Notes under the pieces: model-generated
Seen by the model: only the letters and a program-made list of their open reading frames with translations
The model's database searches: none
What the model was told of the DNA's origin: nothing
From: Alkalihalobacillus sp. BA299
GTDB taxonomy: Bacteria > Bacillota > Bacilli > Bacillales > Bacillaceae_F
Direction of reading: 5' to 3'
DNA length: 64,000 bases
NCBI RefSeq assembly: GCF_017745675.1
Contig: NZ_JAFLJM010000008.1
Location: 1-64,000, forward strand
Part shown: positions 8,202 through 16,478 of the stretch, piece by piece
Numbering within the stretch: position 1 is the first letter of the stretch
How the letters are laid out: every line of letters starts with the position of its first letter
Program-made: the position numbers and the translations under genes

Positions 8202-9206
8202 TTATGCACCTTTTATTTTCATACGACGATAGATCAATCCAGCAGCTAACATCATACTAAGTCCGATGAGGCCATTCTGCATAGAATTAGAAGCCGTCTT
8301 TGGCATTTTTGCCCCTTTTTCCGTTTGGACGTTTTCAGGCGCTTTTTGAACAATTTCTGCTACTTCTTTTAAATCTTCTGTTGGCTGTTTTATTAATTCT
8401 GACCCGAACATTTCGGCTGTAATGATCATATCCGCTAAAAATTCTCCGTCAAAATTATACAGCTCTATTAGTAAGTTATAGCCTTCTAAACTTTCAAGCG
8501 TAATTAACGTTTGCAGTGAAATTGGTTGTTTACTTGCCTTATCTTTTCCCACAATGAGGAAGTACTGTGCATCAAGTTCAAATAAATCCATCATTTCTGA
8601 ATAAATCGCTAAAATTTCGGCAATTTCTTCCGCAGTAAGCTCTGTTGCACTTTCAAAGTCTGGAAGAACCAATGCCCGCTCTTCTAAATTTAACAGTCGT
8701 TCTTCAAAGGCAGGGTTGTCCAAATCAAGTATTGAAAAATGGTCAAACAGAGCTTCCAAATCCTCGTTAGATAAGTCAAACTCCGCAAATAGCGCTTCTA
8801 ATTCAGCAAGAATCTCTTCCCAACTAACGTCTTCAAAGTTGATGTAAAAGTCTATCGCATACTCAAGGTCATTAATGAAAACATAGTCTTCTAATGTTTC
8901 CCCGTATTCTTCTAAAATCATCGTTAATTCCTCAAGTGTAAGTTCGTATAGATCAAGTAACGCTTGTAAGTTGTCTTCGTCGATAATTGGGCCAAGAAAT
9001 TCAATTAATTCTTCTACAGAGTCAAAATCAGTTAATTCCAATCCGTGATGGATCATTAGTTGCTCTTCAAGCTCATCTTGCGTCAACCCGATTTCTAGTA
9101 AGTATTCAGCTAGCTCGTCCTCATTGAGTGCTGCATTACTTACTGTTGGAAATAAAATAGATAGTACTAATACGATAGTTGCCAAAGCCATGACGATACG
9201 CTTCAA
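8202..9206 (-). CDS. processed acidic surface protein with LPXTA-like sorting signal
   Basis: Secreted, wall-anchored protein of 334 aa. It has a signal peptide (residues 1 to about 25, ending VSNAA), then a very acidic Glu/Asp/Leu-rich body. That body contains loosely repeated helical segments of about 35-45 residues (forms such as DELEEQL, LEELTMIL, LEALFDHF). The C-terminus has the sorting motif MPKTAS, a hydrophobic stretch and a positive tail RRMKIKGA. The layout fits the Bacillaceae family described as processed acidic surface protein with LPXTA-type signals. The first motif residue is Met instead of Leu. The start is TTG, 8 nt after AGGAGG. It is co-transcribed with the class D sortase. 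Function is unknown; the acidity may relate to cation binding at the cell surface (inference). Confidence 0.88.
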   Translation of the reverse strand: MKRIVMALATIVLVLSILFPTVSNAALNEDELAEYLLEIGLTQDELEEQLMIHHGLELTDFDSVEELIEFLGPIIDEDNLQALLDLYELTLEELTMILEEYGETLEDYVFINDLEYAIDFYINFEDVSWEEILAELEALFAEFDLSNEDLEALFDHFSILDLDNPAFEERLLNLEERALVLPDFESATELTAEEIAEILAIYSEMMDLFELDAQYFLIVGKDKASKQPISLQTLITLESLEGYNLLIELYNFDGEFLADMIITAEMFGSELIKQPTEDLKEVAEIVQKAPENVQTEKGAKMPKTASNSMQNGLIGLSMMLAAGLIYRRMKIKGA

Positions 9207-9418
9207 TTCGTTTTCCTCCTAAAATAAAATAACTTACTTCATATTTTAATATAGGCGGTAAATTAGTATAAAAAAAGAATTGTAAAAAAATAGAATCCGT
9301 ATATAATTATATGTCATATTTTTGAAGTGGATACATGAAGTTACTTTTAATAGACAAAGCTCGAAGAAGTAATATATGAAGGTAGAGTCAGTAAGAAAAG
9401 GCGGTGAATTTTGTCACA

Positions 9419-9565
9419 TACTGTCGAGAAATCGATAAATGACCTAAAGTTGAAAATAAAAGCTATAAACTTGAAAATAAACGTCACATACTTGAAAATA
9501 AACGCCACATACTTGAAAATAAACGATCTGAACTTAAAAATAAACCACTTAAAATTGTTAAAAAT
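9419..9565 (+). repeat. 21-bp repeat array 2 with border sequence (opposite orientation)
   Basis: The border TACTGTCGAGAAATCGATAAA (9419-9439) is followed by five 21-bp units ending TTGAAAATAAA and a degenerate sixth. The frame reads VEKSINDLKLKIK..., with LKIN once per 7 codons. An in-frame TTG preceded by AGGCGGTG could start a short peptide, but nothing shows it is translated. This is the only one of the four arrays on the plus strand. Confidence 0.85.
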
Positions 9566-9621
9566 CGTCATATGTGCACCATAATCAGCAAAACAAAATA
9601 TTCTATCATTTCCTCACGCAC

Positions 9622-9649
9622 AAAAAGCCAGCACAAAAGCTGACTTTTT
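9622..9649. terminator. bidirectional-looking terminator after the CBS/nucleotidyltransferase gene
   Basis: AAAAAGCCAGC and GCTGACTTTTT form a stem with one mismatch and a 6-nt loop, flanked by A-run and T-run. It is about 50 bp beyond the stop codon at 9698 on the minus strand. Confidence 0.8.
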
Positions 9650-9697
9650 AGCTGTTTCTATATTATATGGATAGCTTCTTAACCCCTCATGTGTTTT

Positions 9698-11632
9698 TTA
9701 TAGCATCCCAAAGGCGCCAAGTGTTTGGTTTTGCAGGGAGCGAATAGTTTTCAAGGCGATCATGAGCTCTTCTTTGTCGCGTGAGCGCAAATGGGTAAAT
9801 TTAACTTCGCTCGTGCTCTCTTCTTTACGAAGATACCTTCCCCACGCTTGTTCTACTCTAATGTTTAACACCACGCCATAAGCGAAGCGGATGTCGTCTG
9901 CCATTTCAGGTGAAAAGATATTTTGTTTGACGAGTGCATCTAACCGTTGCATCGGTGTTCCTTCGATGATCCCGTGATGAACCGCTAAAATTTGCAAGCA
10001 GTGGTGAAGAGGAAAGAGCGCATGTTTCTTAATATCAAGCGAGTCTCGCCGCAATCCAAATAAAGCGCGGATAGGGTGGTCCAGCGTCGGAACAGGGTGC
10101 TCTCGTTCTTGCTCTGCCATCCGGTATAGATATATCCGCGACCTAGCCGCTTGGTCGCTAACCATTTTTACAAACTGATCATGAAGAGTATCGTCTCCGT
10201 ATAAAAAACGGAACGACATAAAATTATGTCCTAGTAACACATTATCATTCGTTGCCCGAAGCGCCCACCCTCGTAAACGTTCTTGCCACGTTTTTAGTGT
10301 ACCGCGCCAGCTCAGTTCATTGGCCATCATTTTCCCGATACAAAGCTTATATCCTGCCGTATGGAGATGATCGACCATTTCTTGACCGAGCAATGCAAAA
10401 TATGCTTCTACTTTTTCTATTTCATCACCGGCAGGATTGGCATAGACGAGAAAGTGATCTTGATCCGTCAATAAAAACTGTTCCCCTCGACCACCGCTGC
10501 CCATTTGAAACCAGCAAAATGGAACAGGGGGCTTACCCTTTCCTTTCGCCTCCAGCGATTCAACAGCTAAATCTACACAATGCTTGACTAGACGATCGTA
10601 GAGCTTTGTAATAATCTCCAACGTATGAACCGTTGAAATTTCATCATTAATCAGTTGACCGAGCACATCATAGATGGCACTTTTTACCGTTGGCAAGCTA
10701 GACAATGTCGACTGCTCAATTCGTTGGATAATTTCCATCGAGCCGCGATTTTTCTTGCGTAGGAGATCCGATAACGTCACCATTCCGATCACTTTTCGAT
10801 TGTCTTCTACAACTGGCAAATGCTTCACTCCATTTAATAAGAAGCTAGACATCGCTTCATAATAGTAGGCGTATCGTGAAATCGTGACTGGGTTCGCTGT
10901 CATGACATCCGTCGCTTTTAACGGAGCTTCATTACTACTCGCGACAACGCGTTGGACAAGATCTTTTTCTGTTATAATCCCGATTAAGTTCCCGTCATTA
11001 TCAGTGACAACGACTGAGCTTGACCTATGATCGACCATTTTTTTTGCTACCGCTTGAACAGTTTCATCCCTCACAACCGACACCACTGGTTCGTTCATTA
11101 AATCTTGGATCCGACGAATAAAAGGGTCACTCTCTCCCCACTGGTTTGCTAGCTTCACCTGTTCAGCTAAAGACCCGTAAATATCACGTAAGCGGACCGC
11201 TACTTGGCGAAGAACAAAATCGCGAACACCTCCATCATCCCAGCGCGCTTCCACGACAGTGTAAGGAATTTGCAAGCAGTAGGAATCTTCAACCGCGCGA
11301 ACTTCGACGGTATATTTAGCGACATGGGGATTCGGTTCCCCTAAAAAATCGGCTAAGCTTGAAAAACCAATCATATCACCAGTTTGCAAGACTTCGAGCA
11401 CCTCTTGCTGAAAAAGGCCATCATCTCCTTGAACATACACCTCTGCCATTCCTGATAAAATAAGAAGAAGCCCTTCTCGTGGCGTTTTCGAATAAAGGAC
11501 TTTTTCCGCTTTGCTATAATGCTTTAATGTGCATTTTTCCATTAAGATTACAAATTGAGAATCAAGCACCCCTTGAAACAAAGGGTGCTTGTGAATTTGT
11601 TCAAATAAATCTTTATTTTCCAACCGATTCAT
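9698..11632 (-). CDS. cyclic-nucleotide-binding / CBS / DUF294 nucleotidyltransferase signal protein
   Basis: Cytosolic four-part regulatory protein of about 644 aa. An N-terminal cNMP-binding-like domain (residues ~15-140) is followed by two CBS motifs (~170-300; VVTDNDGNLIGIITEKDLV and HLPVVEDNRKVIGMVTLSDL). Next come a DUF294 nucleotidyltransferase domain with GSGGRGEQFLLTDQDH and its C-terminal substrate-binding domain. It overlaps the end of the symporter gene. An ATG at 11650 is possible, but ATG 11632 has GCGAGG 5 nt upstream, so I prefer it. Proteins of this build accompany acetate-type sodium symporters in many bacteria. A role in sensing nucleotides to control uptake is inference; no substrate for the transferase domain is shown. 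Confidence 0.88.
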   Translation of the reverse strand: MNRLENKDLFEQIHKHPLFQGVLDSQFVILMEKCTLKHYSKAEKVLYSKTPREGLLLILSGMAEVYVQGDDGLFQQEVLEVLQTGDMIGFSSLADFLGEPNPHVAKYTVEVRAVEDSYCLQIPYTVVEARWDDGGVRDFVLRQVAVRLRDIYGSLAEQVKLANQWGESDPFIRRIQDLMNEPVVSVVRDETVQAVAKKMVDHRSSSVVVTDNDGNLIGIITEKDLVQRVVASSNEAPLKATDVMTANPVTISRYAYYYEAMSSFLLNGVKHLPVVEDNRKVIGMVTLSDLLRKKNRGSMEIIQRIEQSTLSSLPTVKSAIYDVLGQLINDEISTVHTLEIITKLYDRLVKHCVDLAVESLEAKGKGKPPVPFCWFQMGSGGRGEQFLLTDQDHFLVYANPAGDEIEKVEAYFALLGQEMVDHLHTAGYKLCIGKMMANELSWRGTLKTWQERLRGWALRATNDNVLLGHNFMSFRFLYGDDTLHDQFVKMVSDQAARSRIYLYRMAEQEREHPVPTLDHPIRALFGLRRDSLDIKKHALFPLHHCLQILAVHHGIIEGTPMQRLDALVKQNIFSPEMADDIRFAYGVVLNIRVEQAWGRYLRKEESTSEVKFTHLRSRDKEELMIALKTIRSLQNQTLGAFGML

Positions 11633-13274
11633 CCATCCATACCTCGCCATCTTTATAAGTCATTTGCTCCGGGTAACGTAGGTCGATGACTTCATCTTGG
11701 ATGCGCTCTGATGGTGCTGCTGTTGCTTTAGACACTAAATACGTTACTAGTAAGTTCACCGGAACACCGATAATACCAGCTCCTGTATCTAGTATACCAA
11801 AAATGGTAATTCCTTGACGAGCGAGAAGAATGTACGTAATTGTGACAATTAAACCAGAAAGCATACCGGCAATTGCCCCTTGAGCGTTACAACGTTTCCA
11901 CCATACCCCTAATAAAAGAACCGGGAAGAACGTTCCGCCTGCTAATGCGAAAGCCCATGCAACAATTTGCGTAATAACACCAGGTGGGTCTAATGCTACA
12001 ATACCTGCAACGATAGTTGAAAGAACGATCGCCCATCGTCCTGCTGCTAGACGTCTCTTATCACTCGCTTGTGGGTTCATTAAACGATAGTAAATATCAT
12101 GAGCAAACGATGAAGAAATCGTAATCAACAGACCACCTGCCGTTGATAATGCGGCTGCCATCGCACCCGCTGCCACAAGACCGATCACAAACATTCCTAA
12201 GTTTGCAATTTCTGGTGTTGCCATTACGACGATATCATTACTAATGACGATCTCTTCCCATTGAAGAACTCCATCGCTATTTGCGTCAGCGACTTGAAGT
12301 CGTCCTGTATCAACCCAATTTTTTGTCCAGGCAGGTAAGCTATCAATTGGGCTACCAGCTACTTGAGTCATTAGGATAAAACGAGAAAATGCGGCGTACG
12401 CTGGTGCTGATAAGTATAATAACGCAATAAATAAAAGCGCCCAAGCTCCACTCCAGCGTGCTGCCTTCATCGTTGATACCGTGTAGAAACGAACGATAAC
12501 GTGTGGCAGCGCTGCTGTACCAACCATTAAGGTAAATAAAAGCGCCATAAACTGAGCTTTGTCACTTTCCGTGAACGGGGCAAAATACTCACTGATCCCT
12601 AGCTCTCGATCAAGTTCACCTAATTGTGTAACAACATTACCATATGATAACCAAGGTAATGGATTATTTGTAACTTGTAATGACATAAATACGATCGGAA
12701 TAATGTAAGCAATGATTAAAATAATGTACTGTGCAACCTGCGTCCATGTAATCCCTTTCATCCCACCGAGTGTAGCATAAACGGCAATTATGACTACCCC
12801 GATCATTGTTCCATACATTGCATCAATGTTTAAAATACGCCCTATAACTACCCCTGAACCAGAAAGCTGCCCAATAATATAAACGAATGAAATAATAATT
12901 GTCGCAATCGCAGCGATTAAGCGAGCCGGGTTACTATCAAAACGGTCGCCGATAAACTCTGGTACCGTGTAACGACCGTATTTACGTAATTGTGGTGCGA
13001 GTAAAAACGTTAAAAATAAGTATCCACCAGTCCAACCCATGATGTAGGCTAAACCATCGTACCCTAAGATCATGAGTGTACCAGCCATCCCAATAAATGA
13101 AGCTGCACTCATCCAGTCTCCACCGATCGCCATACCGTTCCAGAATGGCGGTACACCGCGACTTGCTACATAAAAATCTGATGTTGCTTTCGCACGATTA
13201 TAAACAGAAATACCAATATAAAGTCCGAACGTTGCAATGATCATCAATATCGAAACGAGTGATTGAGAATCCAT
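11613..13274 (-). CDS. sodium/solute symporter large subunit (acetate/ActP-like, VC_2705 subfamily)
   Basis: SSS-family secondary transporter of 553 aa with about 13 membrane helices. Family motifs include GGDWMSAASFIGMAG and GGMKGITWTQVAQY, plus SAAGGLL-like AALSTAGGLLITISSSF. The large-subunit subfamily that pairs with a DUF4212 small subunit fits both sequence and neighbours. A hydrophilic loop near residue 320 contains DANSDGVLQWEE, a near-canonical EF-hand calcium loop. The likely substrate is acetate or another short carboxylate with sodium; this is family inference. The partner gene at 13759-14061 is separated from it by ~480 bp holding a repeat element, unusual for such gene pairs. 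Confidence 0.9.
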   Translation of the reverse strand: MDSQSLVSILMIIATFGLYIGISVYNRAKATSDFYVASRGVPPFWNGMAIGGDWMSAASFIGMAGTLMILGYDGLAYIMGWTGGYLFLTFLLAPQLRKYGRYTVPEFIGDRFDSNPARLIAAIATIIISFVYIIGQLSGSGVVIGRILNIDAMYGTMIGVVIIAVYATLGGMKGITWTQVAQYIILIIAYIIPIVFMSLQVTNNPLPWLSYGNVVTQLGELDRELGISEYFAPFTESDKAQFMALLFTLMVGTAALPHVIVRFYTVSTMKAARWSGAWALLFIALLYLSAPAYAAFSRFILMTQVAGSPIDSLPAWTKNWVDTGRLQVADANSDGVLQWEEIVISNDIVVMATPEIANLGMFVIGLVAAGAMAAALSTAGGLLITISSSFAHDIYYRLMNPQASDKRRLAAGRWAIVLSTIVAGIVALDPPGVITQIVAWAFALAGGTFFPVLLLGVWWKRCNAQGAIAGMLSGLIVTITYILLARQGITIFGILDTGAGIIGVPVNLLVTYLVSKATAAPSERIQDEVIDLRYPEQMTYKDGEVWMDESVGK

Positions 13275-13356
13275 ATGCTTCCCCCCTATAGGTTAACAAA
13301 AATTCTATTTAGTCTTTTCATTTGTTCCATCAAAATGAGTTCTTTACATTTCTTTA

Positions 13357-13540
13357 GGCTCTTTTCTCAAAGATTGTTGTTTTTAGCTTTTGGACCGTAA
13401 GCCAAGCGGATGCTTGGCTCTTCACGCATAGCGTGAAGATTTTGAAAATAAAATAGCCGTTCAGACAAATGAATTTGTATGAAAAGCCTATTTTATTTTC
13501 AAAAAACGGTCCAAAAGCAACAAAGTTTACGAAAACAGCC
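13357..13540 (-). repeat. 184-bp nested inverted-repeat element, copy 1
   Basis: The outer arms CTTTTGGACCGT (13387) and ACGGTCCAAAAG (13506) enclose a second pair, TTTTGAAAATAAAATAG / CTATTTTATTTTCAAAA, and small hairpins such as GCCAAGCGGATGCTTGGC and CTTCACGCATAGCGTGAAG. An almost identical copy lies at 57520-57702 in the opposite orientation. It sits between the small and large symporter subunit genes. Confidence 0.88.
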
Positions 13541-13758
13541 TTTCTTAAGACAATCTTAAGGATGATTTCGTGGAGGCTGTACTCAGGCGTGTCAAAAGCT
13601 AATAGTGAGCTCCAATCATAAGTAGTAGGAGGAGGAGTGCCACGTAGCTTCTCACGTACGATGCCTGACGCCTGCTTGAGAGCCAGCCCCACTTTTTACT
13701 ACTTTTTTAGAAAGGTTGCTTCGACTGAACACGGGGTCAGTGGCTGAACAGATGAAAA
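13541..13758. other. unassigned segment between symporter subunits
   Basis: About 215 bp following the nested repeat. It is less AT-rich than its surroundings and contains CTTAAGACAATCTTAAG (13544-13560), a short inverted repeat. A minus-strand frame runs through it into the repeat without a ribosome site. I recognise no product. Confidence 0.4.
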
Positions 13759-14061
13759 TTAGTGGTCAAGTGCTTTTCCAGCACCAATGCGAGTGTTTTG
13801 TTCTTCATCAATACCAAATTTCTTATCAATACGATCACTTACAATTGCATTAACAAATAGTAAAACGACGAAAGTGACTACTGCTCCTTGTGCCCCCATG
13901 TAGTAGTGGAATGGCATTCCCATAAATGTTACGTTGACGAGAGATTCTGCAAGCGTAACCACTCCAAAAGAAGCTAAACCACCAATGAGTAAACAAATAA
14001 GCACAACTTTATTTCTCGCCTTAAAGTATGCATCTGCAACAGACTTATCGATTTTTTTCAT
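13759..14061 (-). CDS. DUF4212 symporter small subunit
   Basis: Two-helix membrane protein of 100 aa. The second helix region, with MPFHYYMGAQGAVVTFVV and the following DRIDKKFGIDEE, matches the conserved C-terminal pattern of DUF4212 sodium/solute symporter small subunits. The frame is open further upstream, but ATG 14061 follows GGAGGTG by 7 nt. It partners with the large subunit at 11613-13274, and a CcpA-type cre site lies 49 bp upstream, so catabolite control is likely. Confidence 0.88.
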   Translation of the reverse strand: MKKIDKSVADAYFKARNKVVLICLLIGGLASFGVVTLAESLVNVTFMGMPFHYYMGAQGAVVTFVVLLFVNAIVSDRIDKKFGIDEEQNTRIGAGKALDH

Positions 14062-14109
14062 GTTCTCACCTCCTTTAATTAGTTGATAGACCATTGGTTT
14101 ACTAGTTTT

Positions 14110-14123
14110 TGTAATCGCTTACA
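14110..14123. promoter_or_regulatory. cre site (CcpA operator) upstream of the symporter operon
   Basis: TGTAATCGCTTACA fits the Bacillus cre consensus TGWAANCGNTNWCA at every position and is nearly palindromic. It lies 49 bp before the DUF4212 start, consistent with carbon catabolite repression of carboxylate uptake. Confidence 0.75.
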
Positions 14124-14217
14124 AATCACTTGGTTTATTGACTTTTTTCGAGTTCTCCATTATGTGCATGCAAAGCAATTGTACTTTGTTTAGATTATGG
14201 CAACTCGATTAGCGGCC

Positions 14218-14451
14218 TTACAATACATGCTTACAATGTCGACAAATAATAAAAGGTGTTTTCTTTTTGGCGATTTTCATATTGATGACATAAACGATGA
14301 GGATAAAGGATAATAAGATCGGGTGAAAAAGATAGCTAAAGATGAGAGAGACTATGATGGGTAAGACCGATAAAAACGTGAAATATTGCCATTTATTCAT
14401 CACGACTGTTTCGTTGCTACTGCATTTCTTACAGTTCGTTTTATTTGTCAT
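14218..14451 (-). CDS. small membrane protein with split zinc-ribbon-like CxxC motifs
   Basis: 77 aa. An N-terminal CKKC and a C-terminal CRHC flank two hydrophobic helices, so four cysteines could form one cytosolic zinc ribbon with both termini inside. AAGGTG lies 5 nt before the ATG. It starts 4 bp after the stop codon of another tiny membrane protein, so the two are probably translated together. I do not recognise the family. Confidence 0.65.
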   Translation of the reverse strand: MTNKTNCKKCSSNETVVMNKWQYFTFLSVLPIIVSLIFSYLFHPILLSFILIVYVINMKIAKKKTPFIICRHCKHVL

Positions 14452-14455
14452 GCTA

Positions 14456-14632
14456 TCACCTTAAACTGACGAGGAATTTAACAGTTTCCCAAAACGGAAG
14501 CGGCACCATAGCAATTTGTACGATCATGTATACAAAAATTGCAGCAAACGGGATTGATAGGAGCAGTGGCTTTTTTTTGCGGAAAGCAAATATAAAGCTG
14601 AACAAAGTAATAAGTAAAAAGACATAAATCAT
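14456..14632 (-). CDS. small hydrophobic membrane protein
   Basis: 58-60 aa with two membrane helices separated by a short basic loop (RKKKP), ending in WETVKFLVSLR. Strong ribosome site AAGGAGG: a GTG at 14638 is 4 nt away and the ATG at 14632 is 10 nt away, so I choose the ATG. It forms a pair with the CxxC protein just downstream. Family and function unknown. A perfect cre-like site lies about 240 bp upstream. Confidence 0.6.
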   Translation of the reverse strand: MIYVFLLITLFSFIFAFRKKKPLLLSIPFAAIFVYMIVQIAMVPLPFWETVKFLVSLR

Positions 14633-14869
14633 GATCACTTTTCCTCCTTAAATTATTAACTCATTAAAAACTGACCGACTATTCAGCTTTTCTGATTATA
14701 TGTTGAAGACAAACTTTTGACTAAGTTCGAGTAAAATTTTTGATTGAGATCGTGTCTAAGATGTAGTAGCTGAACCACTGTTTAGTCGTATTAAATTTCC
14801 ACTAACCCCTCCCACCAATAAAGCATCACTTGCAAATAAATAGCGCTCTTTATGTGTTCCACAACAGTA

Positions 14870-14883
14870 TGTAATCGCTATCA
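14870..14883. promoter_or_regulatory. second cre-like site
   Basis: TGTAATCGCTATCA matches the cre consensus TGWAANCGNTNWCA throughout. It lies upstream of the small membrane protein pair, about 240 bp from the first start codon. I could not identify the promoter it would act on. Confidence 0.5.
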
Positions 14884-15165
14884 TTTCTGAGTAGTAATAA
14901 AAAACTAGCATTTGTAGTTTCCTGAATCCACTATGTTGCTCTCATGGGTGTCTTCTTTTCTAAGGTGGGGTTTGTGAATGAAATGTTATTACATAACAGA
15001 AGTTTTATCGTATTACTAAGAAGAATTCGTTTTGTTCAGCCTTTATTTATTGTTTTATAGTACACATTATTCCAAATTTTCAGATACCTCGTCAACTGTT
15101 TTTTGTAATTTTTTTGTAAAATTTTTCATGTTAATCTCGTAACCGTTGATAGATTAACTTTACAT

Positions 15166-15299
15166 AAGAAAAACGTAAGGTGTCTGCTTATCGGCGACAA
15201 GCGCTGGAGGGCTAGCAATTAGTGTCCTGACTTTTGGACACGTTTGATGGACCGAAGCGACCTCGAGCCGATGACACCTGCAGCTAGACAAGAAAAGCG
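15166..15299. repeat. type B structured repeat, copy 2
   Basis: Stands alone, without type A next to it. The outer stem GGTGTC/GACACC and the inner hairpin GTGTCC/GGACAC are intact. Confidence 0.85.
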
Positions 15300-15303
15300 C
15301 AAC

Positions 15304-15339
15304 AGGCACCTTTAACACATTACATCGTTAAAGGTGCCT
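15304..15339 (-). terminator. 13-bp hairpin downstream of spoIIQ
   Basis: AGGCACCTTTAAC / GTTAAAGGTGCCT, a perfect 13-bp stem with a 10-nt loop, 32 bp past the spoIIQ stop. The run after it is CTTTTCTT rather than a clean U tract, so termination is likely but not certain. Confidence 0.6.
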
Positions 15340-15370
15340 GTCACCACATTACTTATTTAATTTATTTACT

Positions 15371-16198
15371 TTATTCTGGTTTTACTTCTTCTTCATCTTC
15401 ATTTTTCTCTTTGTCGTCTTCTACGTCACTTGTATCATCATCTTCAGCGCTTGCGATGTCTTCATCCATTCGATGGTTTTCATCGACTAACGTTTCAAGA
15501 GATTGGTTAAAGTAGTCTAAAGGATTAACCGCTTCTCCGTTATGACGAATTTCAAAGTGAGCATGAACATCTGCTTCAGCATTGTACAAGTTACGTCCAG
15601 CACGGCCAATAATGTCACCTTGCTTAACTGATGAGCCTTCTTCCACTTCTAAGCCTTCTAAACTGTGATAATGTGTAATTACACCATTATCGTGATTCAC
15701 TTCAATCACATACCCGAGTAAAGGATCTTTTTCAGCTTTTACAACCGTTCCACTTAGTGCAGCGGTTACTTCAAAGCTTTCGCCATTTTCCTTCGCTAAA
15801 TCAATACCTTTGTTTTGGTAATACATGTTATTGTAATAAACTAAAGCGGCTTGTTGCTCTTCAGCTGTTGCATTGTAGTCATAAAAGTATCCTACAATAT
15901 CAACTTCACTTTCGTTTGCTACTGGCATCTTGATGACTTCATTTGCACTTGTAACTGTTACAGCTTCACCTTCTTGCACTTCGATTCCATTCTCAGATGG
16001 TTGTGTCACCCCTGGTGGATCTGATTCTAAAGCTGTGTTATCTTGATTTTGCATGAAGAAAAAAGCACTAAGTACGATTGCAGCAGCTCCTAAGTAAACA
16101 GCCGGTAACATCCATTTCTTACGTAAGAAACGTTGAACATTGAATTTCTTCACTTCATTTGATTGTTTTGAAGATGTTTGTTTTTCTTCATCTCTCAT
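15371..16198 (-). CDS. spoIIQ: stage II sporulation protein Q
   Basis: Forespore membrane protein that joins SpoIIIAH across the septum during engulfment. 275 aa: a basic cytosolic N-terminus, one transmembrane helix (about residues 33-51), a linker, a LytM/M23-like domain (about 120-235) and an acidic Glu/Asp-rich tail. The second metal motif HAHFEIR is present. At the position of the first M23 histidine the sequence is NKGIDLA, so the zinc site is probably degenerate and the domain structural, as in B. subtilis. RBS GAGGTGAT precedes ATG. A weak sigma-F-like promoter (GCATA, 15-bp spacer, then TCGAAAAATA) lies at 16274-16303. No spoIIID or mbl follows within 700 bp. Confidence 0.93.
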   Translation of the reverse strand: MRDEEKQTSSKQSNEVKKFNVQRFLRKKWMLPAVYLGAAAIVLSAFFFMQNQDNTALESDPPGVTQPSENGIEVQEGEAVTVTSANEVIKMPVANESEVDIVGYFYDYNATAEEQQAALVYYNNMYYQNKGIDLAKENGESFEVTAALSGTVVKAEKDPLLGYVIEVNHDNGVITHYHSLEGLEVEEGSSVKQGDIIGRAGRNLYNAEADVHAHFEIRHNGEAVNPLDYFNQSLETLVDENHRMDEDIASAEDDDTSDVEDDKEKNEDEEEVKPE

Positions 16199-16478
16199 TT
16201 GATCATCACCTCAGCAACCATTCTGATCAAAATCAAGAAATTATATACATTTTCTAAAAAAACTTTTTCAGATTATTTTTCGACAAACGATTTCATATTA
16301 TGCATGATTTCAAAAAAAATTTTAGGATGGATTATTTTGTGTATTTTTGAGCAATAGTTTTCGTACCTTTTATCTCGCTTCCTGTATCTATGGATTGTTA
16401 GTTGTAACTAAGGAAATAAACTAGTACAAGGCTAATGATGACTTTTGGGGATAGTTTTTGTATATTAATAATGTTAAC

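Larger units (their letters stand above)
14639..15370. other. 730-bp gene-free region downstream of spoIIQ
   Basis: Holds a second cre-like site (14870-14883), a type B repeat (15166-15299) and a hairpin (15304-15339). In B. subtilis spoIIID and mbl lie downstream of spoIIQ; I find no frame for SpoIIID here. Confidence 0.6.

Noticed and set aside
9347..9571. Minus-strand ORF of 74 aa rich in FIFKF repeats
   Set aside because: It is the 21-bp array read on the opposite strand; no ribosome site, and the border sequence marks the plus strand as the array's sense orientation.
13354..13692. 112-aa minus-strand ORF between the symporter genes
   Set aside because: It runs through the nested repeat element and has no ribosome site or recognisable domain.
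14639..15370. spoIIID downstream of spoIIQ
   Set aside because: No open frame of suitable length or helix-turn-helix sequence in this region; it must lie elsewhere or outside the window.
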